Source of the DNA: Cryptomeria japonica
Lineage: Eukaryota; Streptophyta; Pinopsida; Cupressales; Cupressaceae
DNA: 64,000 bases
Direction: 5' to 3'
NCBI RefSeq assembly: GCF_030272615.1
Contig: NC_081406.1
Location: forward strand, 112,127,783-112,191,782
Part shown: positions 23,900 through 34,260 of the stretch, one piece after another
How positions within the stretch are numbered: the first letter of the stretch is position 1
Layout: each line of letters opens with the position of its first letter
Notes under the pieces: generated by a model
The model's input: the letters and a program-made list of their open reading frames with translations, nothing else
Database searches by the model: none
What the model was told of the DNA's origin: nothing
Position numbers and translations under genes: made by a program

Positions 23900-24056
23900 A
23901 TCTCCCCCTTTGGCATTGATGGCAACACTCATGAGAAAATTCAAAAAGTGTAGTCCAAAAATATGTTACCAAAAATGTGTGAACTCCCCCTGAGCAGATG
24001 AGTCTTTAGCTGATTATTTTCTCATACCACTACTCCCCCTTTGGCATCAATGACAA
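23900..24056 (-). promoter_or_regulatory. NA2 polypurine tract and two upstream copies
   Basis: On the minus strand the tract at the LTR edge reads GCCAAAGGGGGAGATTG and is preceded by TGCCATCAAT. A second GGGGGAGT lies at 23984-23992 and a third CCAAAGGGGGAGTAG at about 24030-24045. The first must prime plus-strand synthesis; the others may be auxiliary. Confidence 0.7.
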
Positions 24057-24093
24057 AGGTTGTCAAACTGTCAATAGAGTATGGTTTTTGGTC

Positions 24094-27000
24094 TCAACCT
24101 TGTAACCGGGTGGTTACAATTTGAAAAAGATCCGCCAAAACCAAATTTAGGATTTCAAGAAACTTTTTACTATCTTTTATTGTTGCCTCTATTCTTTGAA
24201 CTGTACCGGTGAGGTGTTGCATTTGCTCTACCGGTGTTTTCTGTCCTTGAACTAATGCATCAGATATTTCTTTCCTTAAACTTGCAAGGTAGTCCAACTT
24301 TGGACTTAATCTCCATTTCAGATCCTTAGCCTTACTTTTTATTTTCTCCTTTTCTCTTTCTAGCTTTAGTAACTCTTCCTCAAAACCTGTTATCTTTTGC
24401 TCAAAAATTGATAATGAATCAGATGAATTAATAAAATTGTCAGCTAGCTTATTAATTTCCTCCTGTATCTTGCTCGTTTTCTTTTCTATATCAACTGTCA
24501 AAAAGTTTGTCTTACAAGTGTCTCTATACAAAGTTTTGAACTCCTTAAGTGTGTTGCACAGTTTCGGTAGAAGTGTGTCAAACTGCCTTGTACACTTCTT
24601 TATTTGTTCCTCAAAGAACTTCTATTTTTCTTTTTCTAACCTCTCTTTGAATGCTTCTTCCTTTATTTTCTCAACTGTCATTGTGTTGTCAGTAATATAT
24701 ATAGACAATGTGTCGAGTTGACTCAAAGAATCCTTATTATGTACATTGCATTTTGGAGCTATCATCTTCAAAATTGGAATTGTGTCATCTATAGCTTTAT
24801 ATGCCTGTGAACTACAATCAGTTATTTTCTTTATAGAATCTAAAATAACTTCAGTTACATTTGTTGATTTAAATCCTGCAGTTGAAAGGTCAACATTCTA
24901 AATTCTGCCTGTGGGAGCAATATCCTTGCTTGTAGTGACCTCTGGTAGGTCAGTCTGTGTTTCTATTTCCTTAAGAAAAGGTTTTTGTTGTTCTCTTGTT
25001 GCCGGTGGCACTGTTTCCACATGAACCTATTGCTCTATGTTACCATCTGTCGGTTTTCCTTGTGTGTTATCTGTTTCATTATTCACCGATGGCTCACTAG
25101 CCATATCTATCTTACCGATTGTGTCCTTGTCTATCATAATGTTGACTTTCTGAGTATCAACATCAACTATGTATAGTACCTTAGAATTAGGATTTGTACC
25201 CTCTTGTGATGCATCCATACTCTCATCAGTCGGTTGATCTTCAGTTGTTGTTACCAGTGGAGTAACCAAAGGATGTGGGGATAAATTATCTCTTATTTTG
25301 ATGCTTGGAGGTCCACCAACCTTTCCTTTTCCTTTATCCTTGTCTTTCTAATATACCTTGATTGGTTTAGGGTTTCTATACTCTTCCTGTTTTTCCTTCT
25401 CAACAAGGAATATATCCCATGCATTTTTAGTTTCTTCTATAACCTCATTTACTCTTCCAACCATTAGTGCAATATGTCAGTGTGCAGTAGAGAATACTAA
25501 CCAGTTAGCCTCTACAATTAGATCATCTATTTCTTTCAGAGAGTTAATTGGGTAGACAACAAGTAATTTTTCAATTTTTATTTTCTTGTCAAGCTCTACA
25601 ACATCTTGTCTTCTTGCTTCCAGTCTCTTGAATAGTTCATCTGGTAGTTCATCTACAACTTTCATCAAGAACTTCTTGTAGCTATCCAAGTGTAAAATAA
25701 CATTGTTTTCAACCTTTTCTTTATCATCAACTAATAGTGAGTCATATAGTTTGTTGATGTTTTTAAGTTTTCCTTCTTTTGTGATTTCATCCAATAGTCT
25801 GTCAATCAGAGTAATATTTTGTTGAGTCCTTTTCTTTGGTGTCAACTTCTTCTTCTTAGGAGTAGACTTCTTGATCAGGGGCCTTACTGCATGTTGTTTT
25901 TGCTTGGTTCTTCTAGGTGAAGGTGTGGATACCGGTGAAGGTTCCCTTTTCCTTACAAGTCTTTTAAATGTTGCAGGCATATCACTCTTTGAAGAAGTAG
26001 TTACTGGTGAAAGGTGAGTTTCAGGCTGCAGTGCATCTAACTCATCTTCAGTGATGTCCGTTTTCTTGAGTACATCTTCCTTTATAGCCTTTGCCTGCTG
26101 AGATCCCCTTCTTACTATTGCCTCAACCTTCTTTACATTTTTCTTTGATTGGATCTATTTTTCAATGGTTTCAGCACTACTGAATACCTCTTCCTTAGGT
26201 TCCTTGGGTGCTTCCAGAAGGGCTTTTGCATATGTTTCAATGATGTGGTCATCGGTCTAATAACCCATTTTAGTAACCCAAATTGTTCTTGGGATAATTG
26301 CTTCCATCTAGATTTCATCCTTCTTGATGATAAAACATATCTCATCCTTGTATTTATTTACAATTTCCCATGACAGTCTTACTCTAGCATTCATCTGAGC
26401 CTTCAATGCTAGAAAATACTCATTGATATTCTTCTCTTTGTTTTCACCCATATTGTTCAATAAGTCAGATAACTATTTCCCTACCGGTATGTCAAATCCA
26501 AGGTTCTTGTTGCCAATTCTGGGCACCTTTTTTGTTAAATGTAGCATTAAACATACAAGTAAATTCCCAAACTTAAATTTCCCTTTCTTATCCTTCTTGA
26601 TCTTTCCCAGATTGTCAATAATTTCATCCTTTAACCATTCACATACATCAATTTTCACATTAGCTTTAACCATATCATGAGCACTTTTTATGCATAAGCT
26701 GGAAATTGAGTTAAGTCGGTTTGCATGAGTTGTTTTGTAACCTAGAATCATGCTAATGAATCTCACATTTATGTCAGTTACATCATTCAACCTTAAAGAC
26801 CTTTTGTCGGATGTTGCACCTATTAGGTTCATTACCAGGTCATTTGAGACCTTCTTTGTCTTGTCTGGTCTATTACTGGTGGAAGGTAACCCTGTTACAA
26901 CTTTCACAGCTTCCTTGGTAATTTTATGAACCGAATCTAGCCAAAAGAATGCACCATGTACCCTGCTCAATACTATCCTAATAACTTCATTAGGGAAATC

Positions 27001-27315
27001 CAGAATGCTAAGGATTTCAGTGAATCCTAGGGTTTCAATAATTTTGTGTTTAGGTTTCACATTTTTGGAATCATCACATATAATAGTTTTGTACATGTTC
27101 TTAATTTCTTCATCTCCTAATTCTTCTATATGGAAATGGATGTACATTCTAGGGTCTTCTGCAAAAACAACTCCTTTGGGAATTTGGGAAAATGCACCAA
27201 CATTATCATCCTTTTTAGCTATCTCAGGAACTAGCTGAAATACGAGCCTAGGGTGTATGATTACCTCGACTACAGTAGGGTTTGCTATGAATTCAGGTAC
27301 AGAAGAGGATGCCAT
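24094..27315 (-). pseudogene. NA2 ORF2: about 1,073-codon protein of unknown function, stop-interrupted
   Basis: One reading frame runs from the ATG at 27315 to a TGA at 24094, interrupted only by single stop codons (eight TAG, one TGA counted). Regions in order: an N-terminal globular part of about 280 residues (27315-26473) with P-R-L-V-F near residue 22, VGAFS.IP.GVVF near residue 40, KITKEAV..VTGLP near 130 and ATSDKRSLR near 165; a middle part with FKRLVRKR (about 25968) and a very Lys-rich run near 25850 that could be a nuclear localisation signal; an acidic/Thr-rich linker; and a C-terminal coiled coil (24531-24094) with LEREKEKI and SPKLDYL. NA3 ORF2 has the same landmarks in the same order. 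It is not an RT, integrase, protease or known gag; an envelope-like role is unsupported because I see no transmembrane helix. Confidence 0.75.
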
Positions 27316-27629
27316 GATTATAAATACCTTTTTCTACCTTTGGAAAGATTGATTGCTGAAATGCTTTGCCTCTTTGCTCGAAATGCGTTAACTCTAGAAA
27401 TTTTGCGCTCTTTGAATGCTCAGTGAAGTAAAATGGAGCCAAAATCACTAATTTATAATGTTAATTTGCCAACTACCACATTTAATGCATGCTGGTTAAG
27501 TAGTCACTTAACTTTATTTGCTGGTATAGAAGTAATTTCTACTTCTCACCATCAACCGAGGGAATAATAGCATATTTCACATTGATTGCTAAACCCTCAA
27601 AAGAATTTTCTTCAATTAGATGAAGAGAC
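27316..27629. other. NA2 spacer between ORF1 and ORF2
   Basis: Short non-coding gap. No internal polypurine tract is seen, unlike the NA1 spacer. It could hold the signal for translating ORF2 (splice acceptor or internal start), but none is obvious. Confidence 0.4.
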
Positions 27630-28776
27630 TCATGCTAGTGGAGTGCTACTTTGTTCTGCCAGTGGAGTGTTGCTTGGTTCTACCAGTGGAGGAGTATTCC
27701 CAACACCATTTAGGTCTGACTTTCTAATCCATTGTTTTGAGAATTCTTTCTTAACTTCTTCAACTTTTTCTTTTCCTTTCAAATTAGAACCTTTGCTGTC
27801 TGTCAGTGGTGCCTTACTTTTGCAGAATTTTGCAATATGTCCAATCTTATTACAAGCATAACAAGTCATATTATTTTTCTGAATAGCCTTCCCATAACCT
27901 ATGCCGGTTTGTGTTCTACATTTATTAGATAAGTGTCCAAATCTTCCACAAATATAACATCTTACATTCATTCTGCAATTTTTCAGAGTTATGACCAATT
28001 TTGTTGCGTTTTGAACATTGACCGGTGGGTGCATTGGTATTCTGATTACTTCTAGATCTACATTGATTTTCTCTATGACCATACTTGTTATAGTTAAAGA
28101 AATTTCCATTGAATTTATAAGCAACATGTTGTGTTATTGGTTTGCTATGATCCTGTGTGTTTGCAGTACCAGAGCTTTCTCCAACTTCAAAACCAATTCC
28201 ACAAGTGTCACCTTTAGGTTTTTGATTCTTCAGTAGGTTACCAAGTTCTTCTGAGCTTTTCTTGAATTTCTCTTTATGCTGATTTGTAGTATCTAGTTCT
28301 CTTTCTAAGACTTCTTTTTGCCTCATCAGTTCATTTGAGTCATTTTGTGTGTGCATCAGATTTGTCTTCAACAAATCATTTTCATAGCTAAGTCTTGTGT
28401 TTTCATTTGCAGCATCACTTAGTCTTCTAGTCAATTCTTCTTCATTCTTCTTTCTATCTTCAATTTCCTTACAAAATCTCATAGTCATATCCTACATCTC
28501 ATTCTTTGTTGTCATGCTCTCTTGCTTCAACTTGTTTATCATATCATTAAGAGTTTCCTTTTCATCATTCTCAAATTGCATTTTTTCACAAAGTTCTCTT
28601 CTCTTGTTTCTTGCAATAGTAAGATTTTCTTGAAGTGCTTGAATAATATCCTGAGCTGCTTTTAGATCATCCTCAAGTTTGATATTTTTCAATTTTTCTC
28701 CATCATAGTCTGAGAGAGCTACTTCAAGTTGCTTCATCAAGTTTTCCATCTCTACCGGTGTTAAGATCTTCCTCAA
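27630..28776 (-). pseudogene. NA2 ORF1: coiled-coil and CCHC gag-like protein
   Basis: A frame from near 28776 gives roughly 230 residues of charged, heptad-rich coiled coil (28776-28250), interrupted by one TAG at about 28490. A G-D-T-C-G-I-G-F-E linker follows at 28210. A first degenerate knuckle has its cysteines replaced by Asn/Tyr (about 28105). After a frame change near 27970 come two intact knuckles: C-Y-I-C-x4-H-x4-C (about 27962-27920) and C-Y-A-C-N-K-I-G-H-I-A-K-F-C (about 27872-27830). The tail ends with three imperfect NTPLA/STPLA repeats. This is an RNA-binding, gag-like architecture without the usual copia capsid domain. It is probably needed to package element RNA, by itself or with a helper's gag. 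Confidence 0.75.
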
Positions 28777-28806
28777 GCTGTTAGGCTTCTAAAAATAGAG
28801 GAGCAA

Positions 28807-28820
28807 GCTTTGATACCAAT
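28807..28820 (-). promoter_or_regulatory. NA2 primer binding site, initiator tRNA-Met type
   Basis: The minus strand reads ATTGGTATCAAAGC, one mismatch from the initiator tRNA-Met complement, directly adjoining the LTR. Confidence 0.88.
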
Positions 28821-29631
28821 TGTTAGGATTCCCACAGATACTAAGAGGGGGGGGGGGCGGTGAATCAATATCTAACTAGTTAGAACAATTTCTTAACTTA
28901 AAACATGTTGGACATATTAATACAGTATACCAGTAAACAGAAAGTAATGCAATAAACAGAGATAACAACAACCACATGAAAAGCACACCATAACACAATA
29001 TTTTAACAAGGAAACCTAGTGTGGGAAAAAACTCAGTGGGATTTGTGACCCACAATATTCACTTACTGGCCAATAAGAGAATATTACTACTACAATAGGG
29101 GCCTACACATGCAGGAAGGCCAAGTGCCTAGAGCTCACTGCTCAAATACAAAATAGGAAGTCTCACTGACGTACAAAATGGATTATATAAATCTAGTGTC
29201 TTGTACTGCTTCAAAATAGCATCTATCATGCCAGATCTAGTACCGGTTTCTGCTCTGCTTCTTACATAAATCCTTAACCTATAATTTGCATAATAGGTCT
29301 GCCTTATTTTGCCTATATATTTTCTTTTATATCTCTTACAAAATGTTCTACAATGATCTCTCTTATATAAGAGTCATTTTACAACTTGCCAAGTCAGCTT
29401 ACAATGATTTTACAATAATAAACAAAATATATTACAACAAAAATTATGTCGGCCTCTATGTCAGTATGTTTCCTTTCACTGCCGATGTTGGTGGTCTGAG
29501 TATCAGTGTAGAGTCTGATCTTGCTAGTGCTGGTGGAATGCCTTGTTGATGTCATGGGATTGTAAGGTTTCCATCAATGACAAAACCTTCAATCATCTAC
29601 AATGTCTCATTGGAGTGTGCATTTGCCAACA
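28821..29631 (-). repeat. NA2 5' LTR
   Basis: Right LTR, partner of 23096-23899. The G-run motif (28840-28868) is expanded to about eleven G here, a likely slippage site. Confidence 0.9.
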
Positions 29632-30644
29632 AAAACATGATAAGAGGAAGAAGATGACGTTAGAGCATCGAGATGCTCTACATTTTTGTCTAATGAAAAG
29701 TTTGTGCGAGAATATAGGGACTTTGTCCTAAAGAACAAAAAGGAGAAATTTTCTAACATGGTCAAAGAAAGGTTGGCATTAGGGACACATGAAGTTAGTG
29801 AGATTTATAATCGGTCTTAAAGGAAGTTAATTTTTATATACTGAAGATGACCCCTGAGACAACATAACATATTGTAAGGACTATTGGATGTTTATTACTA
29901 GAAGGATGGGACCTCTCTTTCATAATTGTATTGGATGCCATAAGAAGGCAATCCTTAGACTTCCCAACTTTACCAACTAAAGAGTAGGCTCAAGAGTTAT
30001 ATTTTGGGTCAAGTTACAGTTCCTAATATGAGGCATTGCTAGTGTGGTCAATATTTCTTGATGACTAGACACATTAGATTATAAAGATGGTAGGAGACCT
30101 TAATGGAAACTTGGTTGTTACAAGGTTGAGTGACACATCTACAATTCAATCAACTACATTGGTAGACAACTCTACTCTCTACACTGAGTCAACCGTTAAC
30201 AAGCTTCAAGCTGATTTGAGCAAGGTGGTGTCACTCCTCCCTCCTCTATATGCTAGTTCTACTTCTTCTGCTAGTTCTAGTTTAGTTTAGGAAATAAATT
30301 CCCTCAAGGATGAAGTGGTAAGGTAGAAAGATGAGCTCAAATGGAGCAAAGAGGATGAAAAGAGCTCAAAAGATGATGGAGAGAAAAGAGTCAATGATAT
30401 GCTTGAGGAAGTAGCAAGGTTGAAAGATGAGATCAAAAGGAGAAAAGAGGTTGAAAAAGGTCAAAATATGATAGAGAGAAAAGAGTCAATGATTTTCTTG
30501 AGGAAATGACAAGGTTAAAAGATGAGCTCCAAAGGAGCAAAGAGGCTCAAAAAGGGTCAAAAGATTATGGAGACAAAAGAGTCGGTAATTTTCTTGAGGA
30601 GTATACTAAGTTGATGGCATTGTCATTCCCTTTTATTTCCCTCT
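29632..30644 (+). pseudogene. U1, right part: Ser-rich then coiled-coil coding remnant
   Basis: The host unit continues after the NA2 insertion. A plus-strand frame from 30087 has a Ser/Thr-rich stretch (30260-30290), then a strongly charged Lys/Glu coiled coil built of three tandem 96-bp units (see 30312-30598). A one-base loss in the second unit and several stops break it. The family is unknown. It ends where the CO1 LTR begins. Confidence 0.4.
30312..30598 (+). repeat. Three tandem 96/95/96-bp repeats encoding a coiled coil
   Basis: Units begin at 30312 (GAAGTGGTAAGG), 30408 (GAAGTAGCAAGG) and 30503 (GAAATGACAAGG) and end at 30598. Each encodes about 32 residues containing K-D-E-L/I-K and K-R-V-N/G-x-x-L/F-E-E. 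The middle unit has lost one base, which shifts the frame. Confidence 0.88.
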
Positions 30645-31756
30645 TGTTAGAATTAATTGTCCATGTTGTTATTAATGTCAATCTTGTGGTCCAAATTGGT
30701 CTAGATTGATGTGGAAGATCGGTATATATGTTGTTTTGTAGATTGTGGACTATAGGCATGTATGATACAAAAGGTACAAATTGTTGCTCCGGAATTATGT
30801 ATTGGTAGTATGAGAGTTTTGTCTCTCTATAAGTTTGTGCATTAATCAAAATATTCAAGATTTGTAGAGGTCTAGATTTCTCTGCATTTCATGTTATCTT
30901 GTTGTGTGTTTGCGATTATAATATTCATGATGTATCTATGTCATTCTATCTTGGCACATATTGTTGTGCTCTGATTTTTTTTTTGGATGTTTGTCGGTCC
31001 AAATTGTCCCCAAATGTTCTATATTTTGGTCTGGTGATTCTGGTGTTTGATAACATGTTGTTGCATTGTGGTGTGGTCTACTTCTCATTCGTTTCCACTA
31101 TGGGAATGCTTAGTGGAGACCTATTTTGAATTATGTTTCTTCATCTCCTTGGCTGACTTGAATAATATATTTTGGAGATTGATATATATAAAAATCACAC
31201 AAAAATCACTTGTAATGAAAAATTGTAAAGAAGGTTTTAGTAGAAGGAAGTTGATTGCAAAAGGAAGATCTACCTCTAGCAATGTGAAGTGGTTGATTAG
31301 TTTGGTTGTTTGTTGATGTTGTTTGGTACCGGTGACAATGAGCCTATGGTTTCTTTTGTCATTACAACATAAAGGTAGTTGTGTCCCTTGTGGTGGATTC
31401 TTTCTCTCTTCCTCTAGGCAATGAGCCCTCCTTTTTCTAGTGGTTGTAATCAGGCAGTGAGTCCACCTATAGTGAGAAATTATGATAGTGATCCATCTTG
31501 TAAAAATCATCTTAACTGGTGTCACCCTAACAAGTGTTTTTATTTTGAGAACTAACATTCTTTGTTGTTTTTTCCTTCTTAGGTTTTCCATGTCATATCT
31601 GGTGTCTCTTGTTTGTTTTCTTTTCATGATATCACCTATTCATGGTTATGCAATTTGAAATATACGTTTATTGGATCTATTTTTGTGAAAAATTAAATAA
31701 GTTTTAATAAATAACTGATTCAGCCCCCCCCCCCTCTTAGTTATCTGAAGCATTCA
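30645..31756 (+). repeat. CO1 5' LTR
   Basis: Begins TGTTAGAATTAATTG and ends near GAAGCATTCA just before the primer site, about 1.1 kb. It carries the C-run motif at 31714-31742. There is no second copy in the window for comparison, so the ends are inferred. Confidence 0.7.
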
Positions 31757-31761
31757 ATGAT

Positions 31762-31773
31762 TGGTATCAGAGC
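31762..31773 (+). promoter_or_regulatory. CO1 primer binding site
   Basis: TGGTATCAGAGC, an exact initiator tRNA-Met complement. Confidence 0.9.
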
Positions 31774-31799
31774 TTTGGTTCCTAGAAAGTGATACTAAG

Positions 31800-32565
31800 C
31801 GCTCGAGGAGATCTAATGACACATAAATTGACTATCCCTACTTTTGAAGGATGCGAGTATAGTTTCTAGAAAGTAAAGATGCAGGGATATTTGATTTCTT
31901 TGAGTTACAAGACTTGGAAGGCTGTGGAGACTAAGTATTTGACACTAGAAAATGGAACTACTACACCAGATGTGATTGAAGCTTTTGAAGAAAATAAGCA
32001 AGCAAGGTATGCTATCTTTAGTGCTTTATCTAAAATTGAATTGGTGAAGGTTGTTTCTTTAGATAATATTTATGAAGTTTGGAAAGATTGAAAAGTATTT
32101 ATGAAGGAAATGAAAGAGTCAAGCTATCCAAGACATAGACTATTGAAGACACTTATGAGAATTTGACAATGGAAGAAGGTGAAGGTGTTGCAAGCTATTT
32201 TCAAAAGGTTGACAATGTTGTGAATAAGATTATAGATCTTGGTGGTGTTTTAGTTGAGAAGGATGTGATATAGAAGATCATGAGAACCTTATCAGAGAGT
32301 TACAGTGACAATATATCAGCTATTAAGGAAACCTATGATCCAACAAAATTCACTAGAGAAAAGTTGTTTAGCACCTTGACTGCATTTGATATGTGGACGT
32401 TTGGTAGAGACAAAACAAAATTAGAAATGACCTTTAAAGAATCAAAAGTTCTAGATGAAGATTTAGATGATGAGAGCCTGGATGAATTGGAAGAAAAATT
32501 TGTAACACTGAAAAGACAAATTGACAAGTATAAAGGTATGTTACCTCTTAAATGTTTTTTATTAA
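31800..32565 (+). pseudogene. CO1 gag, UBN2-type capsid
   Basis: Copia-type gag. The frame pieces at 31816-32091 and 32100-32565 contain a K-x-x-M-x-x-Y-L start, the A-R-Y-A-I-F-S-A-L segment near 32005 and a V-x-x-Y-F-x-K-V-D-N-V-V-N-K segment near 32190, then R-T-L-S-E-S-Y near 32283. Frame changes and stops separate them. It ends with the start of the zinc knuckle (LKCF at about 32548), where RP2 is inserted. Confidence 0.78.
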
Positions 32566-33780
32566 GGAAAATCAAGTTTTAAGGGACCCAAAACCCACTT
32601 ACATATCGAAAAGATAAGCAATAGAGAAACTAGAGAAAACAAAACAAAGAGAGAAAGGTTGCAAAAGAATAGCATAAAAGACAACAACCAAAGTAAAGAA
32701 CAACAAAAGGCCAGTGAGAGACTGGAACGCCTAAAACAAAATTACATTTCAGGTGAAAATCTTTATAGTCTCTTCTGCATCCTTGACCAACATCATCATC
32801 GCATTAGCTGCCTCTTTTAGGTCTTTATTTTCCTGCATCTGTTGATTACCTTTGGTCTTCAGCTCCAGCTCACTTGCATTTTGCCTAGTTCTACGTCTAG
32901 AGGAGTGTTGAACAGAACTAGAAGATGGCTCATCATCAATAAACACAATTTCTTTATTCTTCTTATCCTTCTCTAGGCAAGCAACCAGTGCATTCATGTT
33001 TTGAGAGAACACCTTCAACACAACCAAACTATGCTCCATGAATTTCCTCAAAGAACTCTCAGTTTTTTGAATCCGATTGTTTATCAGACCATTATCAAAC
33101 TCACCCTTTTCTTTGAGAATCCTCACAACATCCTCTAGGTTCTTCAAATCTCCCTTTATAATCTCACTTTCTGGCCAGTCTGGAATTTCTTTTTCATCCT
33201 CTGCAGCACTAGTATTCTTCGCATTATCCTCTTTACCTTTAATGTTGATATCCTTAACCAAATTTTTAATTTTAAAATCCAGCTCTCTCTATTTTTCTTG
33301 AATGCTAGTGATGTTATCAATCATCCACTTCTAGAAATTGAACATTTATAGAGTGTTGTGTCTAGCTGCATTCAGAATGGACTCCGTATTCTCCATATCT
33401 AGGGCAGAATCCTCAGACCTAGGGTTTCCCTCCTCCATGTTATGTTGAACATCATCCCTGTTATCTAAAACATAGGGATTATCCTTTTCCTCTAACTATT
33501 CAACCTCCTCTTCTCTCTTCTCATCCCTTTCCTCACCCTCAACCTCCTTCTCCTGCTCATTCTATGACTCTTCTTCCACCTCCTTCTCCTGCTCCTGCTC
33601 AGAACCAACATTCTCTTCAATATCTTCTTTAGTTTTTTCATGAACCCTTGATTTATTTTTAGGAGCAAGATTAGAAGAATCCTCATCTCAATCAAATCCA
33701 TCATAATCTTCAGAAATATGGACATTCTCCACAAAGGGATCATCCTTATTAGCCTTATCTTTACCCTTAAGATGCTCATA
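32566..33780 (-). mobile_element. RP2: second retroposed copy with coiled-coil/acidic ORF
   Basis: Inserted minus-strand in the CO1 zinc-knuckle region, with a possible duplication TATTAA (32560-32565 and 33781-33786). On the minus strand it has an acidic Glu/Lys-rich region (33770-33480, many EEE/KEVE runs), then the part shared with RP1 (33270-32749) ending in a TGA at 32749, then a UTR ending TTTTGGGTCCCTTAAAAC near 32580. It reaches further 5' than RP1. Several TAG codons interrupt it. Its function is unknown; the Arg-rich frame seen at 33492-33779 is in the wrong phase. Confidence 0.68.
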
Positions 33781-33786
33781 TATTAA

Positions 33787-34260
33787 CAAAATATGACTAT
33801 GTTCATAAAGAAGATCAAAACAGAAGTTTAAGGATAATAAAGGAAAGTTCAATAAGAACAATTAATATGTTAGAGAAGATGTTGGTATTTGTGATGATGA
33901 GCCAAATTATGAGGATGGTGATTGTTTTTTCATAGTAGAAAAGGATGGACCTAAATCTAATAACTCTAAGATTGATGAGACTATTAATTTAGCACTGCAT
34001 GTTAGGAGAGATAGAAATGAATGGTTCTTTGATAGTGGATGTTCAAATCATATGATTGGTGACAAAAGTAAGTTTGTAAAGCTTGAAAAATATGATGGTG
34101 GTTATGTTATATTGGAGACGGTCATATTGCTAAAATTGTTGGAATTGGTTCTATTACCTTTGATGAAAAGCATAACAATGACAATGTTTACTATGTAAAA
34201 GGATTGCATCGTAACCTATGTTTACTATGTGAAAGGATTGCATCATAACCTTTTAAGTTT
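33787..34260 (+). pseudogene. CO1 protease region
   Basis: The segment after the zinc knuckle leads to the protease motif W-F-F-D-S-G-C-S-N-H-M-I-G-D-K at 34022-34066, a complete copia active site (Asp codon 34031-34033). The downstream V-K-G-L-H-H-N-L-L-S-F-G segment at 34195-34260 is duplicated in part (GTTTACTATGT...AAAGGATTGCAT occurs twice at 34185-34245). Frameshifts on both sides. Confidence 0.8.

Larger units (their letters stand above)
23096..29631 (-). mobile_element. NA2: complete pol-less copia-like LTR element with two ORFs
   Basis: LTRs of 804 and 811 bp (23096-23899 and 28821-29631) both begin TGTTAGGATTCCCACA and end TTTGCCAACA on the plus strand. The flanks are GAAAC (23091-23095) and AAAAC (29632-29636), a 5-bp duplication with one mismatch. 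The minus-strand order is 5' LTR, primer site, ORF1, ORF2, polypurine tracts, 3' LTR. The 4.9-kb interior contains no protease, integrase, RT or RNase H, and I see no deletion scar where they should be. It is the reference copy for the NA family. Confidence 0.88.

Noticed and set aside
24437-24721. Plus-strand hydrophobic frame suggesting a membrane protein
   Set aside because: It is the antisense of the coiled-coil part of NA2 ORF2; Lys/Glu codons read backwards give Phe/Leu/Ser.
24094-27315. NA2 ORF2 as an envelope-like gene (as in SIRE-type copia elements)
   Set aside because: No signal peptide or transmembrane segment is visible, and envelope-like ORFs follow pol, which is absent here.
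33492-33779. Arg-rich minus-strand frame that looks like a basic nuclear protein
   Set aside because: The correct phase of RP2 is the Glu/Lys-rich one, which continues into the part shared with RP1; the Arg-rich reading is an out-of-phase shadow.
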